Assembly (NCBI GenBank): GCA_017479865.1 | Contig: JAFVBS010000008.1 | Coordinates: 1 to 33,377 of the forward strand | Direction: 5' to 3' | Source of the DNA: Clostridia bacterium | GTDB taxonomy: Bacteria > Bacillota > Clostridia > TANB77 > CAG-508 | Length of the DNA: 33,377 nt | Shown here: piece by piece, positions 23,603 to 32,842 of the stretch | How positions within the stretch are numbered: the first letter of the stretch is position 1 | Layout: each line of letters starts with the position of its first letter | The notes under the pieces: model-generated | The model's input: the letters and a program-made list of their open reading frames with translations, nothing else | Told to the model about the DNA's origin: nothing | Databases searched by the model: none | Translations under genes and position numbers: made by a program

Positions 23603-24292
23603 ATGAGAATTTTAATTGTGGAAGATGAATTTAAATTGGCAGATGTCGTTGCTAGCCGATTAAGACAAGAAAAATACATCGTAGATATTTCTACTGATGG
23701 TGAGGATGGCATATATAATGGACTAACCGATATTTATGATTTAATTATATTAGATGTTATGCTTCCAAAAATGAATGGCTTTGAAGTCTTAAGAAAATTA
23801 AGAGCCAATAAAATTGGAGCAAAAATCATCATGCTTACAGCCAAATCCATGCTAGAAGATAAGCTGAATGGATTTGATAAAGGCGCCAATGACTATATTA
23901 CTAAGCCGTTTCATATTGATGAATTGGTGGCAAGGGTCAATGTGCAATTAAGAAACAATACGACACAAGCGAATAAAGACTATATTGAAGTGGGAGACAT
24001 AAAATTAAACATTCATACCTCTAACCTAGTATGTACTACTACTGGCGAATCAATTGACATTATTTGTAAGGAATTTATGCTGTTAGAATATCTTATGCAA
24101 AATCCAAATCAAATTATTTCCAAAGAGCGAATCTACGAAAAAGTATGGGGCATGGATAGCGAGGCAGAATCTAATAATATGGAGGCATATATTTCTTTCG
24201 TAAGGAAAAAACTAAAGGTAATTGGCTCCAATGTAACCATTAAAGCAGTCAGAGGATTAGGATACCGATTAGAGGTGGAAAGCAATGAATAA
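23603..24292 (+). CDS. OmpR-family response regulator
   Basis: The 229-residue regulator has a receiver domain with acidic pair Glu7-Asp8, phospho-acceptor Asp51 in LIILDVMLPKMNGFEVL, Thr79 and Lys101 in YITKPF. The C-terminal winged-helix DNA-binding domain ends RKKLKVIGSNVTIKAVRGLGYRL, with EFMLLEYLMQNPNQIISKERI before it. It overlaps the histidine kinase gene by eight bases, so the two form a cognate pair. GGTGGGG precedes the ATG. Target genes cannot be read from the sequence. It stands next to the surface protein gene but is separated from it by a terminator and a promoter. Confidence 0.96.
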   Translation: MRILIVEDEFKLADVVASRLRQEKYIVDISTDGEDGIYNGLTDIYDLIILDVMLPKMNGFEVLRKLRANKIGAKIIMLTAKSMLEDKLNGFDKGANDYITKPFHIDELVARVNVQLRNNTTQANKDYIEVGDIKLNIHTSNLVCTTTGESIDIICKEFMLLEYLMQNPNQIISKERIYEKVWGMDSEAESNNMEAYISFVRKKLKVIGSNVTIKAVRGLGYRLEVESNE

Positions 24293-25550
24293 ACTAAAAA
24301 ATAAAGTGTTTTGGGTAATATTTTTAATATTAACAGTCTTTTTAATTAGCATTTTATTTATCTTTAATCATCAAACATATCGCCAAGAAAAAAGTCAAAT
24401 AGAGAGTAATTTGACACGATTGGAAGATAACCGTATCAAAGATGAACATTCAAAATTAGGAAGACCTGATAAAATAGAAGGAAATGAAGCTAACTCACAA
24501 ATTTCTGAAAAAAATGAAATCAATATGCAAGCTCCTCAAAGAATTTTTATGGATGCCCAAGTCTACACTATATTACTAGATAGTAATAATCAAGTAAAAG
24601 AAATTGTTAGTCATACGGAAGACGGAATGAGCGACAGTGAAATTACTACTTTAGCTAATGAGATTATCGGCCAGCAAAAAGAAAATTATACTAAGATTGG
24701 CAACTTGTATTTTGATAATTATTCGTATTCTTATCAAAAGTATCGCTTTTTAACGATTATTGATAATACAGTAGCAAAAGAAAGAGTAGTATCATTACTA
24801 AAATCTTCTCTTCTCATCTTTGTGTGCTTAGAACTGGTAATTATCTATGTATCAATCAAACTGACAAGTTGGATTATCAAACCAGTTCTAGAAACTTTTG
24901 AAAAGCAAAAACAATTTATTGCTGATGCATCTCATGAACTAAAAACACCAATTGCTGTGATTATGGCAAGTTCAGAAGCACTAGAAAAAGACTATGAAAC
25001 CAAATGGATCCACAACATTCAAAGCGAGACAGAAAGAATGAGTCGATTAGTTTCGAATTTATTAGATTTAGCTAAATTAGAAAATGGAGCAAATCAAGAG
25101 CAATATGCTTTAAATAACTTATCCAAAACGATTGAAATTTCTATTTTAACATTAGAGGGATTAATGTATGAAAAAAACATTACACTAAACTATCAAATTG
25201 AAGAAAATATACAATTCCGTTGTGACAATGATCAAATGAAGCAATTAATGGCAATTTTATTAGACAATGCGATTAAACATAGCTCCAAAGATGGTGAAAT
25301 TGTCGTATTACTGAAAAAAGAAAAAAGTGACATCATGTTGGTGGTTAAAAACAAAGGAGAAGGTATTCCAAAAGGAAGCGAAGAGAAAATTTTTGAGCGT
25401 TTCTACCGTGCAGATGAGTCAAGAAATAGAGATGAAAATCGATATGGACTTGGGTTAGCAATTGCCAAAAGCATTGTAACAAATCATGGCGGAAAAATAT
25501 CAGCCCATTCAGAAAACGGATACACTACTTTTCAAGTAATATTCAAATAA
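24285..25550 (+). CDS. Sensor histidine kinase
   Basis: The 421-residue membrane kinase has a first membrane segment at about 8-27, an extracellular sensing region of about 140 residues rich in charged and Asn residues, and a second segment at about 172-192. The dimerisation box carries His217 in FIADASHELKTPIAVIMASS. The ATPase domain has the N-box LMAILLDNAIKHSS, the G1 box VKNKGEGIPKGSEEKIFERFYR and the G2 box YGLGLAIAKSIVTNHGG. There is little room for a HAMP domain between the membrane and the His box. It starts eight bases before the response regulator ends. The signal is unknown. Confidence 0.95.
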   Translation: MNKLKNKVFWVIFLILTVFLISILFIFNHQTYRQEKSQIESNLTRLEDNRIKDEHSKLGRPDKIEGNEANSQISEKNEINMQAPQRIFMDAQVYTILLDSNNQVKEIVSHTEDGMSDSEITTLANEIIGQQKENYTKIGNLYFDNYSYSYQKYRFLTIIDNTVAKERVVSLLKSSLLIFVCLELVIIYVSIKLTSWIIKPVLETFEKQKQFIADASHELKTPIAVIMASSEALEKDYETKWIHNIQSETERMSRLVSNLLDLAKLENGANQEQYALNNLSKTIEISILTLEGLMYEKNITLNYQIEENIQFRCDNDQMKQLMAILLDNAIKHSSKDGEIVVLLKKEKSDIMLVVKNKGEGIPKGSEEKIFERFYRADESRNRDENRYGLGLAIAKSIVTNHGGKISAHSENGYTTFQVIFK

Positions 25551-25618
25551 GAACAACAGGAATAGGAACAATGGAACTGAGATTTTGTCCCTATACTTTC
25601 AAGCAATTTTTTAAAAAA

Positions 25619-25649
25619 TTGACACATTTCTCCCAAAATATGCTATAAT
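25619..25649 (+). promoter_or_regulatory. Promoter of the MBL-fold hydrolase gene
   Basis: TTGACA (25619-25624) and TATAAT (25644-25649) have a 19-base spacer, and TGC before the -10 makes it an extended -10. The start codon is at 25686 with AAAGGGGA upstream. Confidence 0.75.
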
Positions 25650-25685
25650 ACAAAAGCTGTAAAAATAGAAATAAAGGGGAAAAGT

Positions 25686-26600
25686 ATGGAATTAGTAAAA
25701 GTAGGAGAAAAAACATATTATATAAAAAATAGAACCAATATTGGAATTTATCAAATTAATGAAACAGAAGTGTATTTAATTGATACAGGAAACGACAAAG
25801 AAGCTGGAAAAAAGATTTTAAAAATAATAGAAGAGCAAGGATGGCAAGTAAGGGCAATCATTAATACCCACTCTCATGCTGATCATATAGGTGGAAATCA
25901 AGTCATTCAAGAAAAAACGGGGTGCAACATCTATGCTTATGGAATTGAAAAAGCATTTATTGAAAATCCCATTTTAGAACCAATTTATTTGTCAGGGGGG
26001 TATCCATCTCAAATATTGCAAGAAAATAAGTTCTTTATGGCACAGCCTTCTAAGGTGGAAACCATTGAAAATCACTTGCCAGAAGGGTTAGAAATATTTG
26101 AATTAAAAGGGCATTTTATTGATATGATAGGAATTAAAACCTCTGATGATGTCTACTTTTTAGCCGATGGTCTTATGAGTGAAGAATTGATAGAAAAACA
26201 TAAAATATTCTTTTTATATGATGTGCAAGAACTTTTAAGCACATTAAATCAATTAGAAACCATCAGAGGAAAGTGGTATATTCCCTCACATGCAATGGCA
26301 AGTAATGATATTCAATATTTAATTCAAAAAAATCGAGCAAAAGTACAGGAAATTATCCAGTTAATTCTTAAGATTTGTGAACAACCTACAACATTTGAGC
26401 AAATTCTAAAAGAAGTATTTTCGCAATATCAAATAGAAATGAACGAGTATCAACATGCTTTAATTGGTAGCATTATCAAATGTTATTTAAATTATTTACG
26501 TGAGCAAAACAAAATAGAGGTAAAGTTCGAAGATAACCAAATGAAATATTTTGTGGTTTCAATGGGAACGGAGATTTTTGACAATCGTGATAAAAATTAG
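25686..26600 (+). CDS. Metallo-beta-lactamase-fold hydrolase
   Basis: The 304-residue cytoplasmic protein has the metal-binding signature THSHADHIGG (His62, His64, Asp66, His67). Later ligands are His in ELKGHFIDMIG, Asp in YFLADGLMS and His in WYIPSHAMAS. The C-terminal 80 residues form a helical extension (LILKICEQPTTFEQILKEVF) similar to the winged-helix tail of some MBL hydrolases. Zinc-dependent hydrolysis is likely, but the substrate is unknown. It is followed after 11 bases by the GIY-YIG gene, probably in one transcript. Confidence 0.88.
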   Translation: MELVKVGEKTYYIKNRTNIGIYQINETEVYLIDTGNDKEAGKKILKIIEEQGWQVRAIINTHSHADHIGGNQVIQEKTGCNIYAYGIEKAFIENPILEPIYLSGGYPSQILQENKFFMAQPSKVETIENHLPEGLEIFELKGHFIDMIGIKTSDDVYFLADGLMSEELIEKHKIFFLYDVQELLSTLNQLETIRGKWYIPSHAMASNDIQYLIQKNRAKVQEIIQLILKICEQPTTFEQILKEVFSQYQIEMNEYQHALIGSIIKCYLNYLREQNKIEVKFEDNQMKYFVVSMGTEIFDNRDKN

Positions 26601-26611
26601 AGGAATAAAAT

Positions 26612-26920
26612 ATGTACTATACTTACATGATGAGATGTACTGACAATTCTATTTACACTGGAATTACTACGGACTTGGCTCGCAGATTAGAAGAGCATAG
26701 TCAAAAAACTGAAAAAGGTGCCAAATATACACATAGTCATACTGTGCTAAAAATAGAAGCGGCATGGAAATCTGAAAATAGAAAACTTGCATCTCAATTA
26801 GAATACCAAATAAAAAAACTTGAAAAATCACAAAAGGAAGCATTAGTTCATAATAATGCTTTGTTTTCCAAATTGTTTGCAGAAAAATTCAATGAGGAAG
26901 ATTTTGAAAGAATAAAATAA
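26612..26920 (+). CDS. GIY-YIG domain protein (YhbQ/UPF0213-like)
   Basis: The 102-residue protein begins MYYTYMMRCTDNSIYTGITTD, the GIY-YIG core (YTYM and YTGI), followed by LARRLEEHS and KLEKSQKEALV. The family are small nuclease-fold proteins, some acting on DNA, most of unknown role. Catalytic Arg (LARRLEEH) and Glu (LEYQIKKLEK region) positions look present. AGAGGAA precedes the ATG. It is co-directional with the MBL gene and 141 bases from gpr. Confidence 0.88.
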   Translation: MYYTYMMRCTDNSIYTGITTDLARRLEEHSQKTEKGAKYTHSHTVLKIEAAWKSENRKLASQLEYQIKKLEKSQKEALVHNNALFSKLFAEKFNEEDFERIK

Positions 26921-27061
26921 AATGTGCTATTCAAAAAATGATTATGCCAATGAAAATGTGAATATTGGTAAATGTCGAAAGATATTGACTTTGTAACTGT
27001 ATAAATTTTGCCCAAACAGGAAATACTCTCCAATATTAAGGATAAAGGAGAGTATTTAATT

Positions 27062-28006
27062 ATGGTGAATTTTAGAACAGATTTGGCCTTAGAAAGGCGT
27101 GACTTGTATAAAAAGGCAAACAACATTGCCGAGGAAGTGGAGGGACTTGCGACAGAACAAGAAACAGCAGGTGAAGACATTAACATTACCAGAGTAAAAG
27201 TATTAAACGAAGCCGGGGAACAAGCCATTGGCAAGAAAAAGGGAAACTATATTACTATTGATATTAAAAACTTGAAAATTGCCACAGAACCAGAAATTCA
27301 AAAAGCATCAGAAGCAGTAACAAAAGAGTTAAAAACACTCATTAACAATTTAGTTGGTCCACAAGACCCTGTTTTAGTGGTAGGACTTGGCAATTTGTAT
27401 GTTACCCCAGACGCATTAGGACCAAAAGTCATTCAAGATATTGATATTACAAGGCATATTTTAGAGTACATGCCAGACGTATTAGACAAAGAAACTACAA
27501 GGAGTGTTTGTGCTGTATCTCCTGGAGTATTGGGAACCACCGGAATTGAAACCTTAGAAATTTTAAAAGGAATTGTCGATAATATTCATCCAAAATTGGT
27601 CATTATTATTGATGCTTTAGCTTCCAGAAGCATTGAAAGAATTAGTAGCACGGTTCAATTGGCAGATACGGGAATTATCCCAGGAGCGGGAGTAGGAAAT
27701 CAACGAAAAGAACTGACCATTGAAACTTTAGGAATTCCTGTTATTGCCATTGGGGTACCTACTGTAGTAGAAGCGGCAACAATTGCAGCAGATAGCCTGG
27801 ATTTGTTTATCAAAAAAATACAGGATGAAGCACATTCTAATGACTTTTTAAATCAATTACAAGAGGAAGACAAATATGAAATGATAAAAGAGGTGCTACA
27901 ACCAGCTGATTATAATTTTATTGTCACCCCAAAAGAAATAGATGAATTGATTGAAAATATGTCCAGCGTTGTAGCAAGAGGAATTAACTTTGCCACACAG
28001 CAATAA
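27062..28006 (+). CDS. gpr: GPR spore germination protease
   Basis: GPR degrades small acid-soluble spore proteins during germination. The 314-residue protein shows MVNFRTDLALERRDLY at the start (short pro-sequence near the RTDLA processing region), VVGLGNLYVTPDALGPKV, SPGVLGTTGIET, IIIDALASRSIERI and GIIPGAGVGNQRKE, all diagnostic. The active-site aspartates of this atypical aspartic protease lie in the TPDALG and IDALASR blocks. The frame is open to 27008, but AAAGGAG before 27062 and the family N-terminus favour 27062. It is usually transcribed by sigma-G in the forespore. No clear promoter was identified. The frame is intact, with no in-frame CGG. Confidence 0.96.
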   Translation: MVNFRTDLALERRDLYKKANNIAEEVEGLATEQETAGEDINITRVKVLNEAGEQAIGKKKGNYITIDIKNLKIATEPEIQKASEAVTKELKTLINNLVGPQDPVLVVGLGNLYVTPDALGPKVIQDIDITRHILEYMPDVLDKETTRSVCAVSPGVLGTTGIETLEILKGIVDNIHPKLVIIIDALASRSIERISSTVQLADTGIIPGAGVGNQRKELTIETLGIPVIAIGVPTVVEAATIAADSLDLFIKKIQDEAHSNDFLNQLQEEDKYEMIKEVLQPADYNFIVTPKEIDELIENMSSVVARGINFATQQ

Positions 28007-28068
28007 AGAGCTACTAAGAAAGCAAATTTTTGTCATGAAATTCTTAAAAAAGATATGAAATAGATGTT

Positions 28069-28779
28069 TTAACGAAATATGAAATATAAAATCAACAAAT
28101 GAACAGGGTAGAAAAAGTAAAGTAAATATTTTATTTTTCTGCCTTGTTTTTGATTATATAAACAAATGAAAATAATTGGAAGAACGGTAAATATACATAA
28201 AAGTATATAGTAAAAATGATAACCAAAGCGTAAGATGTTAATAGAATACTTCAAAGTGCAAGCAATAATGAAAGAAATAATCATTGCCATTTTGTTACTT
28301 TTGAATAAATAAAATAAAAAGATAATCATAATGCCAAAAAAGCCATAGTCAAATTTGCAAATTTGCGCAAAAATGCCTAATAAAATGACAACGAAAATAG
28401 CTAAAGAATGTTTTATCATTTTATCTAGTGTTCCATTTTTACACAAACTAGTTTGCCTTTGTGTTATTTTATCATACACAATTATGGCAACTAATCCTAC
28501 GAACAGTGTAAAGAAAATATTTAAAGCAATTTCTTTAGAGACAAGTGAATGGAAAAGCATAAAGGCAGGCTGAGAGGCAAGTGCAAAAACAAAGAGCCTT
28601 CCAATATATTTCTTTAGATTTTTTGTATGAACATATCCTTCGGAAATTTGAAATGCAAAAATAGGAAATGCAATTCTACCAAGCAAATTCATCCATGTAA
28701 CATAGTGAAAGGCTGCAAATCCAATGTGATCAATTAACATTGTAACCATTGCAATCATTTTTAAACCAAAACTTGTCAT
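28069..28779 (-). CDS. TraX family membrane protein
   Basis: The 236-residue protein with about eight hydrophobic segments begins SFGLKMIAMVTMLIDHIGF and continues WMNLLGRIAFPIFAFQISEGY, then KKYIGRLFVFALASQPAFMLF, the TraX signature. F-plasmid TraX acetylates pilin. The chromosomal family is of unknown function but related to acyltransferases. It is the only gene in this section on the minus strand and converges on gpr. AAAGAGG lies before the start, on the minus strand near 28788. Confidence 0.9.
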   Translation of the reverse strand: MTSFGLKMIAMVTMLIDHIGFAAFHYVTWMNLLGRIAFPIFAFQISEGYVHTKNLKKYIGRLFVFALASQPAFMLFHSLVSKEIALNIFFTLFVGLVAIIVYDKITQRQTSLCKNGTLDKMIKHSLAIFVVILLGIFAQICKFDYGFFGIMIIFLFYLFKSNKMAMIISFIIACTLKYSINILRFGYHFYYILLCIFTVLPIIFICLYNQKQGRKIKYLLYFFYPVHLLILYFIFR

Positions 28780-28911
28780 TTTAAACCTCTTTTTCTTATG
28801 ATATACTCATTATAAAATAATTTGGTAAATAATACAAGAAAATATATCAAATATCAGTAATTTATGATATAATAGAAACATTAGAACTTAAAGAAGGACG
28901 GAAAATATGAA

Positions 28912-29853
28912 ATGAGTAATCTTATAGAATATATAAAAAGGATGAAACAATATCAAGAAGAGCATCCTGAGATTAGCGAAAAACAGTTGGTAAGACATAT
29001 TTATTTAGACTTGGGCTCTAGATTATCTTTCGATTTAGAGTTTTATTTTGGTAACTCAAAAACAAGACAAGAAATTTATAAAAATAGTGGAAGAAGAGCA
29101 ATAGAAAAATGTATGGAGAATGAAATTGCAATTTGTAAATCCATGGCATATATCGTAGAATATATTTTAAATGAATTAGGGGTTAATGTCATAGTAGTAG
29201 TTGCTCCCGGAGATGAAAGAAAGTGTCCTCATATGTATAATATTATACAACCACAAGAAGGAGCACCATATATCATTGACTTACAAGAGGATATAAGATA
29301 TATTCAGAGTCACTCAAGAACGCAAAATTTTGGCTTATCTATTAAAGAGGGAGGAAATCCCGTCATCAGTTTTGCAGAATTAGAAGCAATGGACAAAGAA
29401 GATGGATATATTAGTGATGAAAATTACTACGCAGACGATTATTTGTATTTCCTAAGGTCACAATCAGAATTAATAGAAGATTTAAGAGAAAAAGCAAAAT
29501 TGATTTTTGAAAATTTAGAACCATATGACAATCATCAGCTACAAGTTGCAGATAGAACAAGGCATTTAGAAGAACTAATTATGCAGTTGTTTACAATAGA
29601 GGAACAAGAAAAAATTCATATCATTGACTGCTATTATGAAGAAAAAGATAAGAAAAATTATCAAAATTGCATTGCGGTCTATGCAAGCAAAGATGCAGAC
29701 ACCGATATTTACCAATTCTCTGAAAAAGATCAAAGATTTTATAAAAAAACAATTGATGAATTTGCCAAAGAAGTAGAAAAGGGATTAAAACACAAGCAGG
29801 CAATTTGGGGATTAAATAGAGCATTAAAAAAGTTAGAAAACCAAGAAAGATAA
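28912..29853 (+). CDS. Transglutaminase-like (putative cysteine protease fold) protein
   Basis: The 313-residue soluble protein has a central segment that fits a transglutaminase-like Cys-His-Asp triad: Cys in EIAICKSMAYIVEYIL, His in RKCPHMYNII and Asp in APYIIDLQEDI. The first 60 residues are helical (HPEISEKQLVRHIYLDLGSRLSFD). The C-terminal 120 residues are charged and carry a second domain without recognised motifs. There is no signal peptide. Function is unknown. It may cleave or modify a protein. A -10-like TATAAT lies at 28868. It starts within a short ATGAAATGAG stretch and is followed after 22 bases by the methyltransferase gene, probably co-transcribed. Confidence 0.6.
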   Translation: MSNLIEYIKRMKQYQEEHPEISEKQLVRHIYLDLGSRLSFDLEFYFGNSKTRQEIYKNSGRRAIEKCMENEIAICKSMAYIVEYILNELGVNVIVVVAPGDERKCPHMYNIIQPQEGAPYIIDLQEDIRYIQSHSRTQNFGLSIKEGGNPVISFAELEAMDKEDGYISDENYYADDYLYFLRSQSELIEDLREKAKLIFENLEPYDNHQLQVADRTRHLEELIMQLFTIEEQEKIHIIDCYYEEKDKKNYQNCIAVYASKDADTDIYQFSEKDQRFYKKTIDEFAKEVEKGLKHKQAIWGLNRALKKLENQER

Positions 29854-29875
29854 AAAATATGGATGGAAAGAGGCT

Positions 29876-31267
29876 ATGAAAAATCAAATACCAGTAAAAA
29901 AGAATGAAGAATATATTGTAGAAATTATTGACAACGGTTTTGAGGGAGAAGGAATTGCCAAAATAGATGGCTATACTACCTTTATTCCTGGTGCCATCAA
30001 AGGAGAAAAGTGTAAAATTTTAATTTTAAAAACCACTGCTTCACATGCCTTTGCCAAAATAGTAGAAGTCATAGAGACATCACCAATAAGAAAAGAGGTA
30101 GATTGCAAAACTTATCAAAGGTGTGGCGGATGCAGTTTACGACATATTCAATATGAAGCCACCTTAGAAATGAAGCAAAATATGGTTCAAAATTTAGTGA
30201 ATAAAACTTTGGCTAAGCCGGTAGTAGTAGAAAAGACTATTGGAATGGAACAGCCATATTATTACAGAAATAAAGCACAATATCCTGTAGGAGTTGACAA
30301 GACTGGCAATCCAATTGTAGGAATTTTTGCCCAAAGAACTCATGAAATTATTCCAATGGAACATTGTTTCATTCAAAATCCAATTTCTGAAATATTATCA
30401 AAAGTAATTTTAACCTATATTAAGGAAAAGCACATTGAGGTTTATGATGAAGAAAAAAGAAAAGGGCTTATCAGACATATTGTCATTAAAATAGGTGTCA
30501 AAACAAAACAAGTCATGTGTGTGTTAGTGGTTAATGGAGAAAAAATACCACAAGAGCAAAGATTAGTAGAGTTTTTACTACAAGAGTTTCAAGAAAATCC
30601 AACGCTAAAAGACTATCAATTAAAAACGGTTGTTAAAAATGTGAACACCAAAAATACCAATGTCATATTAGGCGAGAAGAATGTGATTTTATATGGAGAG
30701 GGATATATTGAGGACCAACTAGGAGAATACATCTTCAAAATTTCTCCAATGTCCTTTTATCAAACCAATCCAAGGCAAACCGAAGTATTGTATCAAAATG
30801 CAATCGAATTTGCAGAATTAAAAGGAAATGAAGTATTACTCGATTTGTATTGTGGCATTGGAACCATTGGAATTTTTGCTTCCAAAAAGGCAAAGAAAGT
30901 ATATGGAATTGAAATCGTACCAGATGCTATTCGAGATGCGAATGAAAATGCAAAATTAAATCATATTGAGAATATCGAATTTTTATGTGGTGATGTAGAA
31001 ATTACATTAGAAAAGGTACTAGCCAAAAGCGGAACACCTGATGTTGTTTTTGTTGACCCTCCAAGAAGAGGTCTAGACAACACTACAATTGAAAATATGC
31101 TAAAGGTACAGCCAGCTAAAATCATATATATTAGTTGCAATCCCGCTACAATGGTAAGAGACTTAAAACTTTTAGAAGAAAAATATACCATAAAAAAAAT
31201 CCAACCAGTTGACATGTTTCCGTTTACAAGCCATGTGGAGTGCGTATCTGTTCTGAAACTAAAATAG
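29876..31267 (+). CDS. rlmD: 23S rRNA (uracil-5-)-methyltransferase, RlmD/RumA family
   Basis: The 463-residue SAM-dependent enzyme makes 5-methyluridine in 23S rRNA. The N-terminal TRAM domain (about 10-66) is IVEIIDNGFEGEGIAKIDGY. The [4Fe-4S] cysteines are in VDCKTYQRCGGCSLRH and MEHCFIQNP. The SAM site is LDLYCGIGTIGIFASKKA and VYGIEIVPDAI. The catalytic motifs are VFVDPPRRGLD and ISCNPATMVRDL, and the C-terminus is VDMFPFTSHVECV. Gram-positive members often modify both U747 and U1939 (RlmCD), so the exact site is not certain. AAGAGG lies before the start at 29876. Confidence 0.93.
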   Translation: MKNQIPVKKNEEYIVEIIDNGFEGEGIAKIDGYTTFIPGAIKGEKCKILILKTTASHAFAKIVEVIETSPIRKEVDCKTYQRCGGCSLRHIQYEATLEMKQNMVQNLVNKTLAKPVVVEKTIGMEQPYYYRNKAQYPVGVDKTGNPIVGIFAQRTHEIIPMEHCFIQNPISEILSKVILTYIKEKHIEVYDEEKRKGLIRHIVIKIGVKTKQVMCVLVVNGEKIPQEQRLVEFLLQEFQENPTLKDYQLKTVVKNVNTKNTNVILGEKNVILYGEGYIEDQLGEYIFKISPMSFYQTNPRQTEVLYQNAIEFAELKGNEVLLDLYCGIGTIGIFASKKAKKVYGIEIVPDAIRDANENAKLNHIENIEFLCGDVEITLEKVLAKSGTPDVVFVDPPRRGLDNTTIENMLKVQPAKIIYISCNPATMVRDLKLLEEKYTIKKIQPVDMFPFTSHVECVSVLKLK

Positions 31268-31850
31268 ATGCAGTAATATCAATGCTTTAAGACTTGTTCC
31301 TAAGTATATTAAAAATAACTATAAAATAGATAAACTTTATTGAAATTATAAGAAAATATAGTAAAGGTGGTTTAGCAGGGACATGTTTCCATATACCACT
31401 ATTAAAAAAATTAGACAACTATTTTTAACCAAGATATAGCATAGAAATATGATTTATTTTAACTTTGTTGCAAGTTGCGACAAAGTTAAAATGGGGAGTA
31501 TAAAAATCGACCTCAGACCAAGTTGGTCGGAAGTTAAGAAAATAGGGAGTACATTTTTGTATTTTTCCCCCTTATAAAATCCTAACAAGCACTGAATTTT
31601 TACTCCCTAGCAAAAATTCTATTATGTGGCAAGCCCCAATCCCCATTTGAGAAAATTGTAAGCTTTATGGAACTTATATAATAAATAAAAAAACTGTAGC
31701 TTATATATTTCTATATAAGCTACATTCTAAATCATAACTGCTTACCGAAGTAAGCCTTCTCAGTCATCTAATTAAATAGATTTTCTATTAATTAAATGAT
31801 ACTATATTTTTATGTAAAAATCAAGTAATTTATGCAAAAATTCTTAAAAA
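31268..31850. other. Gene-free region of about 580 bases after rlmD
   Basis: No convincing gene was seen. The region holds a 15-bp hairpin at 31457-31491 (TTTTAACTTTGTTGC and GCGACAAAGTTAAAA), a smaller one around 31517-31529 (GACCAAGTTGGTC), and GGGAGTA at about 31495 and 31552 with the complementary TACTCCC near 31602. The pattern suggests a structured or decayed mobile sequence. The minus-strand terminator at 31684-31724 belongs to the toxin gene. Confidence 0.6.
31684..31724 (-). terminator. Terminator of the PemK-like gene (minus strand)
   Basis: TGTAGCTTATATA pairs exactly with TATATAAGCTACA around TTTC. On the minus strand it is followed by a run of seven T residues. Confidence 0.85.
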
Positions 31851-32396
31851 TTATGAATTATCCTTAGCTGGTCTATATTTGAATAGGTCGGAGTCTAAAA
31901 AAACTTTTGATATATTATCTAAATCAATGCCTTTAACATTTCCTTTTTTCTTTGTAAAATCTATTCTTTCAATACTTACAGGACTAATGTTAAATATATT
32001 AACCCACCTTTTCATTGGTTTAAAATTATATATTTTTCCTAGTTCTATATAAGTTTTACTAGCAAGTTGTTTTTCAGTTGGTTGCTTGCTTGTAATAGGT
32101 AGAACTAATAATGTCTTTCCGCCATTTTTTAAAACTACAGCAGGATGCCTACCACTAAATTCTTCGCCTATATTGAATCCAAATTCAACCCAAACAACAT
32201 CTCCACGAACAATATATTCTTTTGATTTTTCTATAAATTCAGGGGAATTAATAATAATTTTAGTTTTTTTATCTATCCATTCAAGGTAATCTTTAGGATT
32301 GTTTCTTTTATTAGAAAAATCTTCGTCTTTATGTATCTCATAATAATTATCTAGAGTAGTCTTTGTAGTATTTAAAATATTTAGTAATTCTTGCAT
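31851..32396 (-). CDS. PemK/MazF-family toxin-like protein with N-terminal extension
   Basis: The 181-residue protein has a PemK/MazF fold in residues about 63-175: YIVRGDVVWVEFGFNIGEEF, GRHPAVVLKNGGKTLLVLPITS and VSIERID. Such proteins are mRNA-cleaving toxins. The first 60 residues, LLNILNTTKTTLDNYYEIHK onward, are helical and not part of a normal MazF (about 110-120 residues). No antitoxin gene is next to it, unless the extension serves that role. GAAAGGAAG precedes the ATG. AT-rich flanks, lone orientation and the decayed gene beside it suggest an accessory island. Confidence 0.82.
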   Translation of the reverse strand: MQELLNILNTTKTTLDNYYEIHKDEDFSNKRNNPKDYLEWIDKKTKIIINSPEFIEKSKEYIVRGDVVWVEFGFNIGEEFSGRHPAVVLKNGGKTLLVLPITSKQPTEKQLASKTYIELGKIYNFKPMKRWVNIFNISPVSIERIDFTKKKGNVKGIDLDNISKVFLDSDLFKYRPAKDNS

Positions 32397-32422
32397 ATAC
32401 CAAACTTCCTTTCGTAATTCAT

Positions 32423-32450
32423 ATTATATCAAAAATATAAGAAAAAGCAA
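32423..32450 (-). promoter_or_regulatory. Promoter of the PemK-like gene
   Basis: On the minus strand TTGCTT (32450-32445), 16 bases, TATAAT (32428-32423), in front of the RBS and the ATG at 32396. Confidence 0.55.
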
Positions 32451-32580
32451 TAGTTTTTTAGAAAAATAAAACTTTTGTTCTAAATTGTAGCACAAAAAGA
32501 TGCGATATTGAGAAAAATGTAAATTTATGATATAGTGTAACTAATGTGAAAATAATTTATAAAAATGAGGTAAAATAAGA

Positions 32581-32828
32581 TGAGTAAGATTGCTAATATG
32601 TTAAATATGTTACAGATATTAAAAGACAAAGAAATACATAGTATATCAAGTTTAGAAAAAATTTAGAAGTATCAGAAAGAATGATAAGACAATATAAATT
32701 AGAACTAGAGCAGGCAGGAATATATGTAAAATCATACACTGGTAAATATGAGGATTATAGAAAATAATACAGAATATAGACCAACTTATGAAATTAACAG
32801 TTTAACAGAATTAAAAAATATTTTGTAA
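32581..32828 (+). pseudogene. Decayed HTH (DeoR/HTH_11-like) transcription regulator fragment
   Basis: Three frames must be combined to read MSKIANMLNMLQILKDKEI and SISSLEK, then NLEVSERMIRQYKLELEQAG and IYVKSYTGKY, then ENNTEYRPTYEINSLTELKN. The first part is a winged helix-turn-helix that starts like DeoR/WYL regulators. The first shift lies in an A-run at about 32657-32662 (one A missing), and another near 32750-32765. Neither involves CGG. The fragment is about 80 residues and lacks the effector domain. It is an ordinary pseudogene and a useful contrast to the CGG sites. It lies 14 bases before the HAM1-like gene. Confidence 0.75.
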
Positions 32829-32842
32829 GGAGAAGAAATAAA

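Noticed and set aside
27008..27061. Extended gpr start
   Set aside because: AAAGGAG and the family N-terminus support ATG 27062.
32581..32828. HTH fragment as a further recoded gene
   Set aside because: It needs at least two shifts, in an A-run and elsewhere, without CGG, and lacks most of the protein. It looks like ordinary decay.
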